Below, one piece after another: positions 8,950 through 17,645 of a stretch of 64,000 nucleotides of DNA; position 1 is the stretch's first letter; every line of letters starts with the position of its first letter. Below the pieces are notes generated by a model. The model searched no databases, had not been told where the DNA came from, and saw nothing but the letters and a program-made list of their open reading frames with translations. Made by a program: the position numbers and the translations under genes. The stretch comes from Stieleria sp. JC731. GTDB taxonomy: Bacteria; Planctomycetota; Planctomycetia; Pirellulales; Pirellulaceae. The stretch covers positions 620,001-684,000 of the forward strand of contig NZ_JAJKFQ010000001.1 in NCBI RefSeq assembly GCF_020966635.1, given 5' to 3'.

Positions 8950-10881
8950 ATGAAATCACATCACTCGAAAATTCGTGGTTTTGGGAACGTGACGCCATCA
9001 ACGAATATACCGTATCGCGTTTTTCCAGAAGCCAGGGATGCCAGTGAGGCTGCTGCACAAGAGATCGCGACACTCGTTCGAAGCCGGGCGGCCGAAGGCA
9101 GAACCTGTGTTCTTGGGCTAGCGACCGGGTCGACCGTTGTGAACGTCTACTCGGCGTTGGTGCGAATGCATCAGGAACAGTCGCTTTCGTTTGCGAACGT
9201 CGCCGTATTTGTGTTAGATGAATTTCTGCCGATGGCGCCAGAAAGTCTGCAAAGCCACGTCCGGTTCATCAAAGAACACTTGCTGGATCATATTGACGTT
9301 CCGACGGAGAAGGTTTTTGTTCCTGACGGGACGACATCGCAAGACCAGCTTGCTGATTATTGTTTGAAGTTCGAAAAGCGTATCGAGAAGCTTGGCGGCA
9401 TCGACATGTTGCTGCTCGGTATCGGACGGACGGGGCATATCGGGTTCAACGAACCTGGGTCGGGAACGGATTCACGGACTCGCCCAATTACCTTAGATGC
9501 GATCACAAGAATCGATGCGGCAAGCAATTTCTTCGGTGTTGAAAACGTCCCTCGTCGAGCGATCACGATGGGAGTCGGTACGATCTTGGATGCCAGGCGT
9601 ATTATCTTGCTCGCCTATGGTGAAGGGAAATCATCGATCGTCGCCCGGGCGGTCGAAGGTGAAGTGGCACCGAGTGTTCCCGCAACATTTTTGCAGCAGC
9701 ATGACGATGTTGAGTTCTTTCTTGATAGCGCCGCAGCTGCGAATTTGGAAGCATTCCGTGCGCCTTGGTTAGTCGATGAAGTGCAGTGGAATGACAAACT
9801 GGTTCGTCGCGCCGTCATCGCTCTTTCGCAGACGATCGAGAAACCAGTGTTGATGTTGACCGATACGGACTACAACAACAACGGTTTGCAGAGTTTGCTT
9901 GCCGAGTATGGTTCGGCTTATGAAATTAACCTGAGTGTGTTTCGGTATTTGCAAAACACGATTACGGGCTGGCCTGCCGGAAAGCCGGGGCAATCTGAAA
10001 CGGTGTTTCCCAAAAAGATCATTTTGTTCTCGCCACACCCCGACGACGATGTCATTTCGATGGGAGGGACGTTGACTCGATTGGCTGACCAAGGGCACGA
10101 AGTCCATGTCGCCTATCAGACCTCGGGGAATTTGGCGGTGTTCGATGGAGATGCATTGAGGTTTGCCGAATTCGTCGTCGACTTTTGCGAACAATATGAC
10201 GTGATGACAGAGCCGATGCGCCAGCTGACGTCAAAGATGATCGATGCTCTGCAAAACAAACAATCCGGCAGTATCGATATCGATGAGGTGCAAAAGCTAA
10301 AAGGCTTGATCCGACGAGGTGAGGCAGCAGCCGGGGCCCGAGTGTGTGGTGTCAAAGATGAGAGATTGCACTATTTGAATTTGCCTTTTTATGAAACGGG
10401 CAAAGTTCGCAAAAATCCATTCGGTAAAGATGATATCCAGATCACCGTGGACTTGTTGCGTGCCGTACAACCGCACCAAATCTATGCGGCAGGTGATCTT
10501 AGTGATCCACATGGCACCCACCGTGTTTGTATCGATATCATTTTTGCCGCTTGTGAAGTTTGCCGAAATGATGACTGGTTTCAATCAGCAGTCATCTGGC
10601 TGTATCGAGGTGCGTGGCAGGAATGGGCACCGCATGAAATCGAAATGGCCGTCCCGTTAAGTCCTCAAGAGGTGGATCGTAAACGTGATGCGATCTTCAA
10701 ACACGAGTCTCAAAAGGATCGAGCCTTGTTTCCGGGGTCTGATGCGCGAGAATTCTGGCAACGCGCCGAAGCGAGAAACGCGTTGACCGCAAATATTTAT
10801 GACCGATTGGGGCTCGCGCAATATCAAGCGATCGAAGGTTTCGTTCGTTGGAAAGGGTTTCAACAGGATGGTGCGGAGTGA
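8950..10881 (+). CDS. nagB: glucosamine-6-phosphate deaminase fused to PIG-L deacetylase-like domain
   Basis: A 643-residue two-domain protein. Residues about 15-290 are NagB-like: VLGLATGSTVVNVY, VFVLDEFLP and GIGRTGHIGFNEPGSG, with the Asp-Glu pair and GHIxFNE catalytic loop retained. Residues about 355-600 are PIG-L/LmbE-like: SPHPDDDVISMGG at 361-373, with the metal-binding HPDD, and GDLSDPHGTHRV supplying a further His. NagB converts glucosamine-6-phosphate to fructose-6-phosphate and ammonia. PIG-L domains are zinc N-deacetylases. A fusion could deacetylate and then deaminate one substrate, but this is inference. The same architecture is known in Bacteroidetes and planctomycetes. It overlaps the TrmK gene by one base. 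Confidence 0.88.
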   Translation: MKSHHSKIRGFGNVTPSTNIPYRVFPEARDASEAAAQEIATLVRSRAAEGRTCVLGLATGSTVVNVYSALVRMHQEQSLSFANVAVFVLDEFLPMAPESLQSHVRFIKEHLLDHIDVPTEKVFVPDGTTSQDQLADYCLKFEKRIEKLGGIDMLLLGIGRTGHIGFNEPGSGTDSRTRPITLDAITRIDAASNFFGVENVPRRAITMGVGTILDARRIILLAYGEGKSSIVARAVEGEVAPSVPATFLQQHDDVEFFLDSAAAANLEAFRAPWLVDEVQWNDKLVRRAVIALSQTIEKPVLMLTDTDYNNNGLQSLLAEYGSAYEINLSVFRYLQNTITGWPAGKPGQSETVFPKKIILFSPHPDDDVISMGGTLTRLADQGHEVHVAYQTSGNLAVFDGDALRFAEFVVDFCEQYDVMTEPMRQLTSKMIDALQNKQSGSIDIDEVQKLKGLIRRGEAAAGARVCGVKDERLHYLNLPFYETGKVRKNPFGKDDIQITVDLLRAVQPHQIYAAGDLSDPHGTHRVCIDIIFAACEVCRNDDWFQSAVIWLYRGAWQEWAPHEIEMAVPLSPQEVDRKRDAIFKHESQKDRALFPGSDAREFWQRAEARNALTANIYDRLGLAQYQAIEGFVRWKGFQQDGAE

Positions 10882-11540
10882 TGCGATTGGATCGGCGGTT
10901 AGCGGCTGTCGCAATGCAGATTCCTTTCGGAGCACATGCGGATATCGGTTCAGATCACGCGTACCTGCTGCGTTGGTTGTTGCGTCACAACAAGATCAGA
11001 TGTGGAATTGCCATCGAAAAAACGGAAAGTCCGTTTGCAAACTCTTTACGGACGCTAAAAGGTTTGAAGGCAGACGTTCGATTGGCAGATGGCTTTGCAG
11101 GATTGTCACAAGGGGAGGCCGATAGTGTCAGCCTTTGTGGGATGGGCGGCCGCTTGATTAGCAATATTTTGGAAGCGTTTCCTGATCGTGTGCCTGCGAC
11201 AGTCATCGCGGCACCAAATGATCATCCTGATCAAGTACGTCGCTGGGCAATTCGAATGGGATACGGCTTGGTGGATGAATCATTCGTCTTGGATCGCCAT
11301 CCGTACATGATCATGCGCTTTGAACGTGGAATGCTAGGCTCGTTAGAATGTGACAATCAAGACGATGCGATCGCATTACAATTTGGGCCTTTGTTAATTG
11401 AACGATGGGAGCCAGAGTTCGTTGCATATCTTCAACGTGAAAAAAAACGCTTGGATGGGTATGCGAAACGGACAGCTGAGTCTCAGCAGCGGCTTGATGC
11501 GATCGTTCGATTGCTCGCCGAAAAATCTGCATCGGTGTAA
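10881..11540 (+). CDS. trmK: tRNA (adenine-N1)-methyltransferase, TrmK type
   Basis: A 219-residue Rossmann methyltransferase. The SAM-binding motif is ADIGSDHAYLLRWLL near the N-terminus, followed by GIAIEKTESPFANS, DVRLADGFAGL and SLCGMGGRLISNIL. The segment AAPNDHPDQVRRWAIRMGY is typical of the TrmK/YqfN family, which methylates adenine 22 of tRNA. The C-terminal region (LQREKKRLDGYAKRTAESQQ) is a predicted coiled coil, also usual in the family. The ATG at 10881 overlaps the TGA of the preceding gene; a GTG three bases upstream cannot be excluded. The link to the amino-sugar gene is probably only transcriptional. Confidence 0.85.
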   Translation: MRLDRRLAAVAMQIPFGAHADIGSDHAYLLRWLLRHNKIRCGIAIEKTESPFANSLRTLKGLKADVRLADGFAGLSQGEADSVSLCGMGGRLISNILEAFPDRVPATVIAAPNDHPDQVRRWAIRMGYGLVDESFVLDRHPYMIMRFERGMLGSLECDNQDDAIALQFGPLLIERWEPEFVAYLQREKKRLDGYAKRTAESQQRLDAIVRLLAEKSASV

Positions 11541-11659
11541 TCGTCGACGTCTGTGAACACTCGATGCGACGATTAATGGCTGCTTACCAAAGTTGAACTT
11601 GGTATCTTCAACAGGCGTTGTGCTTGTTCTTCTTGTCTTAATCTGGTCGAGGCGATGTG

Positions 11660-13366
11660 ATGAAATACTGGCCTGCGGTTTTTCTTTGTTTGGTGGTTGT
11701 TTCCGTTTCGATAGGTGAAGGGAGCGAACCACCTCTGGTCTATCAAGTTGAAAACACAGGTGCCGATTTCCCGACGCCTGTATTGCCTGAATTTGGTGAT
11801 CTGCCAATGGTTCGACCTTTGCCCGATCCATTCGAGTGGTCGGACAAAAAAGGTCGGTCAACGGAATTTTCGGATTGGAGTCGAAGACGCAACGAGATCC
11901 GATGCGAGATCGAACACTATGGGATCGGTGAAAAGCCAAATCGGCCTGAAGATATCAAGGCTAAGTTCGAAAACGGTGTCTTGACTGTGGATATCACAGT
12001 TGAAGGCCAAACGCTTCAATTGACATCTGAAATCCAGGTGCCTGAGGGTGACGGACCATTTCCAGCGGTCATTGGGATTGGTCGAGGTAGTGGCAGCTTG
12101 CCCGCCGATCTTTTTAAAGATCGTGGGATTTTGCAGATCCCCTTCAACTTTCAACAGGTCATGTCTCACACGCAGAAGCGTGGGCAGGAGCCGATCAACC
12201 GTCTTTACCCCAAGCAAACCGCAATCGGCGCCTATAGTGCTTGGTCATGGGGAATCAGTCGACTTATCGATGGTCTTGCGATGGTCCAAGAGGAGCTTCC
12301 TGTGGACATGAACCGACTTGCCGTCACAGGCTGTTCGTTCGCAGGGAAAATGGCTCTGTTTGCCGGGGCTTTCGATGAGCGAATTGCGTTGACGATTGCA
12401 CAGGAATCTGGTGGTGGTGGTGCGGCCGCGTGGCGAGTGTCGGAAACGCTCGGAAATGTCGAAACGCTGGGTAAGACCAGTGGTGCATGGTTTCGCGAAG
12501 ACTTGTTCCGGTTTGCCAACCGGGTTCCCAAGCTTCCTTATGACCATCATGAGTTGATGGCGATGGTTGCACCGCGAGCGCTGTTAGTACTTGGAAACCC
12601 GGATTATGAGTGGCTTGCCGATGAATCTGGGTATGTCTCTTGCCGTGCCGCACATGAGGTTTGGAAGGCATTTGGGGTCGGAGATCGGTTTGGGTTTTCG
12701 ATTGTTGCTGGTCACCCGCATTGCCGGCTGCCGGCTAGTCAACGTCCTGAAGTAACAGCGTTCATCGATCGGTTCCTTTTGGGGCATACAGATGTCCGTA
12801 CTGACGTGACGAAGCATCCATTTAGCGATTTCGAATACATCCACTGGTACGACGGATGGTTGACGGGGAAATCAACTTTCCCTGAACCCAACGCGGATGA
12901 CTTCGAAGCGGTCTACTACGAAGCCGAATGCGGAACTGTTGGCAGCGATTGGCAAGTGATCGACGACGAGCAGGCTTCCGGAGGGCGTGCGCTGACGGCC
13001 AAGCCAGGGCTCAATAAAACCGATCAAGCTCCTGAAGGAGACAAGGCTCTTGTGCAGATCGACTTTGAGATCACCAAGAATTCGAAGTTTTATGTGTTTG
13101 CGCGTGCCCAATGCCCCAGTGCCGATGACGATTCGTTTTGGATTCGAATCGATGAGGGGCCATTTCAAGCTGCAAACGGCCTACGCACAGTGGGCTGGGA
13201 CTGGGTCGAGTTGACCAACCAGGCGTTGTCTCCTGGAAAGCATCGTCTGGACATTGCCTATCGGGAAGATGGTGCCTTGATCGATAAAGTCGCGATCACC
13301 AATTACCAATTCGGTCCGTCAAATTCAGACACTGATGATCAGACGGTCGAAAACAGTTGTGACTGA
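11660..13366 (+). CDS. exported CE15-like glucuronoyl esterase with C-terminal CBM-like domain
   Basis: A 568-residue exported protein (signal peptide WPAVFLCLVVVSVSIGEGS). Residues about 60-380 match the CE15 alpha/beta-hydrolase layout: FPAVIGIGRGSG, the AVTGCSFAGKMALF nucleophile elbow with Ser226, AQESGGGGAA with candidate acid Glu249, and AGHPHCRLPASQRPEV with candidate His354. Known CE15 enzymes cleave ester bonds between lignin alcohols and glucuronic acid of xylan. Canonical CE15 has GCSRxGK; here the Arg is replaced by Phe227, so activity or specificity may differ. Residues about 420-550 (YYEAECGTVGSDWQVIDDEQ...) look like a beta-sandwich carbohydrate-binding module of the CBM6/CBM35 kind. 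Monocistronic; a strong palindrome follows. Confidence 0.8.
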   Translation: MKYWPAVFLCLVVVSVSIGEGSEPPLVYQVENTGADFPTPVLPEFGDLPMVRPLPDPFEWSDKKGRSTEFSDWSRRRNEIRCEIEHYGIGEKPNRPEDIKAKFENGVLTVDITVEGQTLQLTSEIQVPEGDGPFPAVIGIGRGSGSLPADLFKDRGILQIPFNFQQVMSHTQKRGQEPINRLYPKQTAIGAYSAWSWGISRLIDGLAMVQEELPVDMNRLAVTGCSFAGKMALFAGAFDERIALTIAQESGGGGAAAWRVSETLGNVETLGKTSGAWFREDLFRFANRVPKLPYDHHELMAMVAPRALLVLGNPDYEWLADESGYVSCRAAHEVWKAFGVGDRFGFSIVAGHPHCRLPASQRPEVTAFIDRFLLGHTDVRTDVTKHPFSDFEYIHWYDGWLTGKSTFPEPNADDFEAVYYEAECGTVGSDWQVIDDEQASGGRALTAKPGLNKTDQAPEGDKALVQIDFEITKNSKFYVFARAQCPSADDDSFWIRIDEGPFQAANGLRTVGWDWVELTNQALSPGKHRLDIAYREDGALIDKVAITNYQFGPSNSDTDDQTVENSCD

Positions 13367-13382
13367 TCAGTGAACACTACGG

Positions 13383-13413
13383 GAACTCACTCTCAAGGCT
13401 TGAGAGTGAGTTC
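13383..13413. terminator. 15-bp perfect palindrome between convergent genes
   Basis: GAACTCACTCTCAAG (13383-13397) and CTTGAGAGTGAGTTC (13399-13413) are exact reverse complements separated by one base. In RNA this folds as a stem of about 13 bp with a small loop on either strand. It lies between the esterase gene and the end of the seven-gene minus-strand operon, so it is probably a bidirectional terminator. No T-run follows; a protein-binding palindrome is the alternative. Confidence 0.65.
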
Positions 13414-13452
13414 GGGTCTAGAAGAAATGAGCCGTTTCTATCGGCGGAAACC

Positions 13453-15300
13453 TTACGAATCCGTTTCGGTTTCAGGGAGTTTGCCGCCGTTCGCACGTGC
13501 GGTTTCTAGATCGGATTCAAGTTCACGGATGATCGTTGGGTTGATCTGTTTACCCAACATCTCGCGAGTTTCCTTGAACATCAAGTCAACTTTGCGGCGT
13601 TGATTCGCGTTTCTTGTTCCGATCTCTTTCAAGTACTGGCCCTGTTTTCGACCCATGTCGTTGGCCAGTTCTTCATTGGTCGGACGGTCTCGCAGATCAT
13701 TCAGCATCTTTTCGGCTTCTTCAAGTTCGCCCCGTTTAAGCCGCAAGCGGATACGGGCGGCGAACAGCTTTCGGATGGCGACCAAGTCAATGATCGCGTT
13801 CTGCACCCCGCGAATATAAGCCTCCGCCTGGAGGCGAATGTCGTCTCCTGTTAAGTCCGCGATCTCAATCTTTGTACTGCCGGGTACAAGTGGTAAACGC
13901 GCGAGGACGGCTCCACCATTTTTCACATAGAGCAGACGAAGCGGATCATCGGTGCGCGGAATAACAAGTCTTCCGTCCCAGTCGGTTCGCCCGACGAACG
14001 TCATTTCTTTGCCTTGCAATTCGCGTTGGTAAAGCTCATACCCAATCAATGGCAAGTTGGGATCGCCTTTGGCGTGTAGCCGCAGCGTTGTGTCTGGCAT
14101 TTGTGGCTTTAATAAGCGAGCCATCTTGAATGTTCGCTTGTTGGCCCTTCCCGACAGTCCGCCCGCCATTCCAGAGTAAAAATCCATTTTGACATTTGGG
14201 CCATCACGCTCGGTCGCCAAAAGATAGGCCCACTCGATAGGGCCGATCGCAATCGGTTTCCCGTTGCGGTCATTCTTTCGGATCATAGGCTGCAACACAT
14301 CACCAACAGAAATGTCAGCAGGCGATTCGCTACTAGTGATCAATCGCGAGGCACGGATCATCCCAGTTGCGGATTTGGTTCCGGCATCATCGATACGAAC
14401 CATCGGCGAGAAAGCTTCTGTGACGCAATGCGTGACAACTGCAGGCAGATCGACGGAGTTGATAAACGGCGACGACGATACCGGGCCGAAGGAACGCATC
14501 AATGTTTCCATCTCGATTGCCGAAACATCGGTTATGCCGTTCTTGTCCGAGATTCGGACGATGAAAATTTTGTCGTATTCATCGACAGCTTTGGAGATTA
14601 GGTCGTCGATGGGAAGCGTCAGGATCTTAGCCTTAGGCTTATCCAACAAAGCCGCGCGTCCTCGACTGACCAAAATCCCTTCAGTGGTTTTGTCCGCCCA
14701 GCGCTCGACCAAACGGGCAGGATCGTTTTCAACAACTTCGAACAATCGGTCGGCGCCGCCAATGGTTTCATTACCACCGTTGGACGCACGCGTTTTGACT
14801 TGATTGACCAATCCTTCGGTCGCTAAGACGGATGGGACATAGGTTGGGAGACTTGCGACTGATTGAATCCGAACAGCGTCCTTATGGTCACGTTTGATCG
14901 CAATTACGGGATCCGAAGAAGCGATCCTGTCGTAGGTCATCGCCTGCATGGATCGAAACGCGGCAGTCGCGACAGGCGTCGGCGCGGGGTGGATTTCCGT
15001 TTGCCAAATCGAATAAAAGTCACGATCGAGATGTTCCAGCAACGGTTCGCGAAGCGATTCGGCGCTGTAACGCGTGTTTTGGGATGCCACCCAGATCAAA
15101 ACTTTGTATGGCGAGTAGTCCCAGGGGAGTTCCTCTTCGAAGAATTCGAACTCTTCTTCGCCAACCTCGGGGGCTTCCTCAGTTGCTTCTTGCGCGAGCA
15201 TCGTTGGTGTCCACGCAGTCGTGATTACCAACGGCGCGATGCAGCACACGATGAGGCCGAACAGCCGGCTTCGTATTGAAATCCGATTGGTCAATATCAA
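13453..15300 (-). CDS. exported protein of unknown function, last gene of ExbBD-linked operon
   Basis: A 615-residue protein. The start is the TTG at 15300: it forms TTGA with the stop of the preceding gene and has GGAGG eight bases upstream. The frame upstream of it lies wholly inside the preceding gene. A signal/anchor follows (LFGLIVCCIAPLVITTAW...MLAQ), then an acidic stretch (EEFEFFEEELPWDYSPY). The body contains VLIWVASQNTRYS, YDKIFIVRISDKNG and a carboxypeptidase-regulatory-like segment (LPLIGYELYQRELQGKEMTF...TDWDGRLVIPRTDDPLRLLYV, near residues 460-510). A helical C-terminal part includes KRGELEEAEKMLNDLRD. No family is recognised. Its position and coupling tie it to the solute-binding protein encoded just upstream. 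Confidence 0.8.
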   Translation of the reverse strand: MILTNRISIRSRLFGLIVCCIAPLVITTAWTPTMLAQEATEEAPEVGEEEFEFFEEELPWDYSPYKVLIWVASQNTRYSAESLREPLLEHLDRDFYSIWQTEIHPAPTPVATAAFRSMQAMTYDRIASSDPVIAIKRDHKDAVRIQSVASLPTYVPSVLATEGLVNQVKTRASNGGNETIGGADRLFEVVENDPARLVERWADKTTEGILVSRGRAALLDKPKAKILTLPIDDLISKAVDEYDKIFIVRISDKNGITDVSAIEMETLMRSFGPVSSSPFINSVDLPAVVTHCVTEAFSPMVRIDDAGTKSATGMIRASRLITSSESPADISVGDVLQPMIRKNDRNGKPIAIGPIEWAYLLATERDGPNVKMDFYSGMAGGLSGRANKRTFKMARLLKPQMPDTTLRLHAKGDPNLPLIGYELYQRELQGKEMTFVGRTDWDGRLVIPRTDDPLRLLYVKNGGAVLARLPLVPGSTKIEIADLTGDDIRLQAEAYIRGVQNAIIDLVAIRKLFAARIRLRLKRGELEEAEKMLNDLRDRPTNEELANDMGRKQGQYLKEIGTRNANQRRKVDLMFKETREMLGKQINPTIIRELESDLETARANGGKLPETETDS

Positions 15301-17645
15301 TGTTCTAGCCTCCAGTTGCCTGCATTTTGGTATAGCGAAACGATTCGATTCCCCATGCCGGACAGTGAGCGGCGATAGGCAAATGACTCGACCATTTGCC
15401 AGAGCGGCAAGACGGGCAGCTCGTGGTGAGAAATGGCATGCAAGTCCAACAATCGGTCGCGAACTTCTTTCCAGTTCAGTGCTTCTTCGAGTCGGCGGAG
15501 TCCCAAGCCGACGAGTTGGTCTTCGCTGCCGGCCAACCCATTGGGTCCAAGCAGACGACGCGCGTCGATGATCGGTTCCCAAATCGCGGCGGAGACATAA
15601 ACCAAGTCGGCGGTGTCGGGTTCGGGAAAGGTTTCGCCGAGAGGAAGTTGAACAAGTTCGACCTCCAGTCCGATCAGTTGCCACTGGCTTTTAATCGCTT
15701 CGCAAGCCACCCGAGACAAGTTGTCGGCGGGGAATGCCAATCGAATCGCTCGCAGTTTCGGTGGCGGCTCTTGTTTGCGTTCGGCCTGAGCGTTTTTCAA
15801 GTTCTTGCTCAATTCGATCAAAAGCTTTGCCAAGCTTGGTTCGAAAGGCCTGGGCAAAATGGTTGAATCGTACGCATAGCCCAACGGGTCTTCTTGATTC
15901 AGACCGGCCGGGAATGGACCGCTTAGGACTTGGCAACCGTCAAAGCGTTTGTTCTCCAACAGTTCGCCGTTGAGAATGTCGTCACGGTTGATTCCGTAAA
16001 GCAAAGCTCGGCGAAAGTTTTTGTCGGTGATGAACTCATGGTCCGAGCACGGAACCAACATGTGGATCGTCGGCAGCGGGTATTCGACGACCTTGATTTC
16101 GCGACGCTGTTTTAGTGCGACCGCGTCGGCAGGGAATAATTGGTCCAAGACATCGACTTCGCCAGAAAGCAACTTGGAAACCGCATCGCTTCCCGAATCG
16201 CAGCGGACCTCGACAATTTCGCGAGGCTTCGAATCGTCCGTGTTTCCCCGACGTGCTTCTTCGGTCAGCATGAATCGGGTTTCGTTTTCATCAACCGCAT
16301 CGACTCGATAATCACCGGTCGGTCCACCAACTTCGCCACCAAACCAACTGGCATCAACGTTCAGTTGCAACAAGCAAGTTGGCAAAACGTGTGGACGACG
16401 CAGCATGCATTTGACTTGCTTGGGACCCTCGATACCGATTCCAAGAACCGATGCCGCCCAGGGGGAGAAGTAAGTTTCCGATTCGGGCAGTGCCCGCTGT
16501 GCCAAACGATCTGCCAGAACGTCGACTTCGATTTGATTCAGAGGTGAAGCCAGTTTGTCGGTGTTCAGATTCAGATCCAAGACGGTTCGGTCTGGATTGG
16601 TTTCTGTTGAACCGAACAGGAAGTCGTACTCACCGCCTTCTGGGGCGGCGCCTTGGATTTCAAAAAGGTTGCGATAAAGCAATCGGCCGGCGCGTCGGGC
16701 CGCCCAGTTGTCCATCCGAACCGGGTCATAGACGCGTGCCGCTTGCAGAACGCCAACGGTAATCAGCGGGTAAACCTCGTCGATCTTTTTAACGAGTTCC
16801 TGACCGTTTTCGATGTCTGGTTTTAAGTAAAGACTTTCGCGTGCAAGTTTACGTGCGCTGCGATAATCTTTTTCGCGGACTGCGGCGATCGCTTCGTTGC
16901 GCTTTTCCATCGCCATCTTTAGGAACTCGTTGTCCCATTTCGTGATGGCGCCCATATCGTAATCGCCATAGTCAGCTTTCAGGCGAGCGAGCAACTGCTG
17001 TGCGGCATCGAGTTCATTCTCTTTCACCATCGCTTCCATCAAGCTGTTGGTGATGCCACTGATCGCCTTGAGGACGTTGGACTGTTGGTATTGATCATCG
17101 TACCGATGCAGTTCTTCAAGCATGGCGAGTGATTCAGCACGTTGGTCAGACTTTGCTCGTTGAATCGCGTTGCGCCACAAGAAGTCACTGCGAAGTTCTT
17201 TTAGCCCTGGCCGCCGCGGATAATCGCGGATCAGAATCGACAGAAAGGGATAGGCTCCCACAAAGTCTTCGCTGGCGATTCGGTCGGCGACTTCGCGTTC
17301 GAGCCTGGTTTCCCAAAAGTCGATACGATCAATATCCGTCCATTTGGCGACAAATTCGTCTGCTTCAATGCCTATGATCGTGAAACGCAGCGTGCCTTTT
17401 TGGGCGACTTGCGAAGGCATCTCACGAAACGGGAACAAGCGAACCTTTGCCCATCCGCCGCCTGATTTTTCTGTGAAAAAGACGATGTCGTGTGGGTCTT
17501 CCTGAAGCAATCCCAAGCCCGGGTCTTCAGGCTTCCCTGATTCGGCATACGTCAGCATCTGAGCAGACGATTCAGCATGAGGAATCGATATCGCGATTCC
17601 CAGCGACAATAGCCCGAAGCAGATGATTGGTTGAATACGATTCAT
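15297..17645 (-). CDS. family-5-like solute-binding protein with N-terminal helical repeats
   Basis: A 782-residue exported protein (signal IICFGLLSLGIAISIPHAESSAQ). Residues about 100-285 are helical, TPR-like (REVADRIASEDFVGAYPFLS, ALLARLKADYG type helices). From about residue 295 the protein resembles ABC peptide/nickel-binding proteins (SBP_bac_5): ITVGVLQAARVYDPVRMDNW, LLSGEVDVLDQLFPADA, NFRRALLYGINRDDI, CEAIKSQWQLIGLEVELVQL and HHELPVLPLWQ. Family members bind oligopeptides or other small molecules. No ABC permease or ATPase is nearby; the operon instead encodes ExbB and ExbD. The ATG at 17645 lies in TGATG with the upstream stop, so translation is coupled. Substrate unknown. Confidence 0.8.
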   Translation of the reverse strand: MNRIQPIICFGLLSLGIAISIPHAESSAQMLTYAESGKPEDPGLGLLQEDPHDIVFFTEKSGGGWAKVRLFPFREMPSQVAQKGTLRFTIIGIEADEFVAKWTDIDRIDFWETRLEREVADRIASEDFVGAYPFLSILIRDYPRRPGLKELRSDFLWRNAIQRAKSDQRAESLAMLEELHRYDDQYQQSNVLKAISGITNSLMEAMVKENELDAAQQLLARLKADYGDYDMGAITKWDNEFLKMAMEKRNEAIAAVREKDYRSARKLARESLYLKPDIENGQELVKKIDEVYPLITVGVLQAARVYDPVRMDNWAARRAGRLLYRNLFEIQGAAPEGGEYDFLFGSTETNPDRTVLDLNLNTDKLASPLNQIEVDVLADRLAQRALPESETYFSPWAASVLGIGIEGPKQVKCMLRRPHVLPTCLLQLNVDASWFGGEVGGPTGDYRVDAVDENETRFMLTEEARRGNTDDSKPREIVEVRCDSGSDAVSKLLSGEVDVLDQLFPADAVALKQRREIKVVEYPLPTIHMLVPCSDHEFITDKNFRRALLYGINRDDILNGELLENKRFDGCQVLSGPFPAGLNQEDPLGYAYDSTILPRPFEPSLAKLLIELSKNLKNAQAERKQEPPPKLRAIRLAFPADNLSRVACEAIKSQWQLIGLEVELVQLPLGETFPEPDTADLVYVSAAIWEPIIDARRLLGPNGLAGSEDQLVGLGLRRLEEALNWKEVRDRLLDLHAISHHELPVLPLWQMVESFAYRRSLSGMGNRIVSLYQNAGNWRLEH

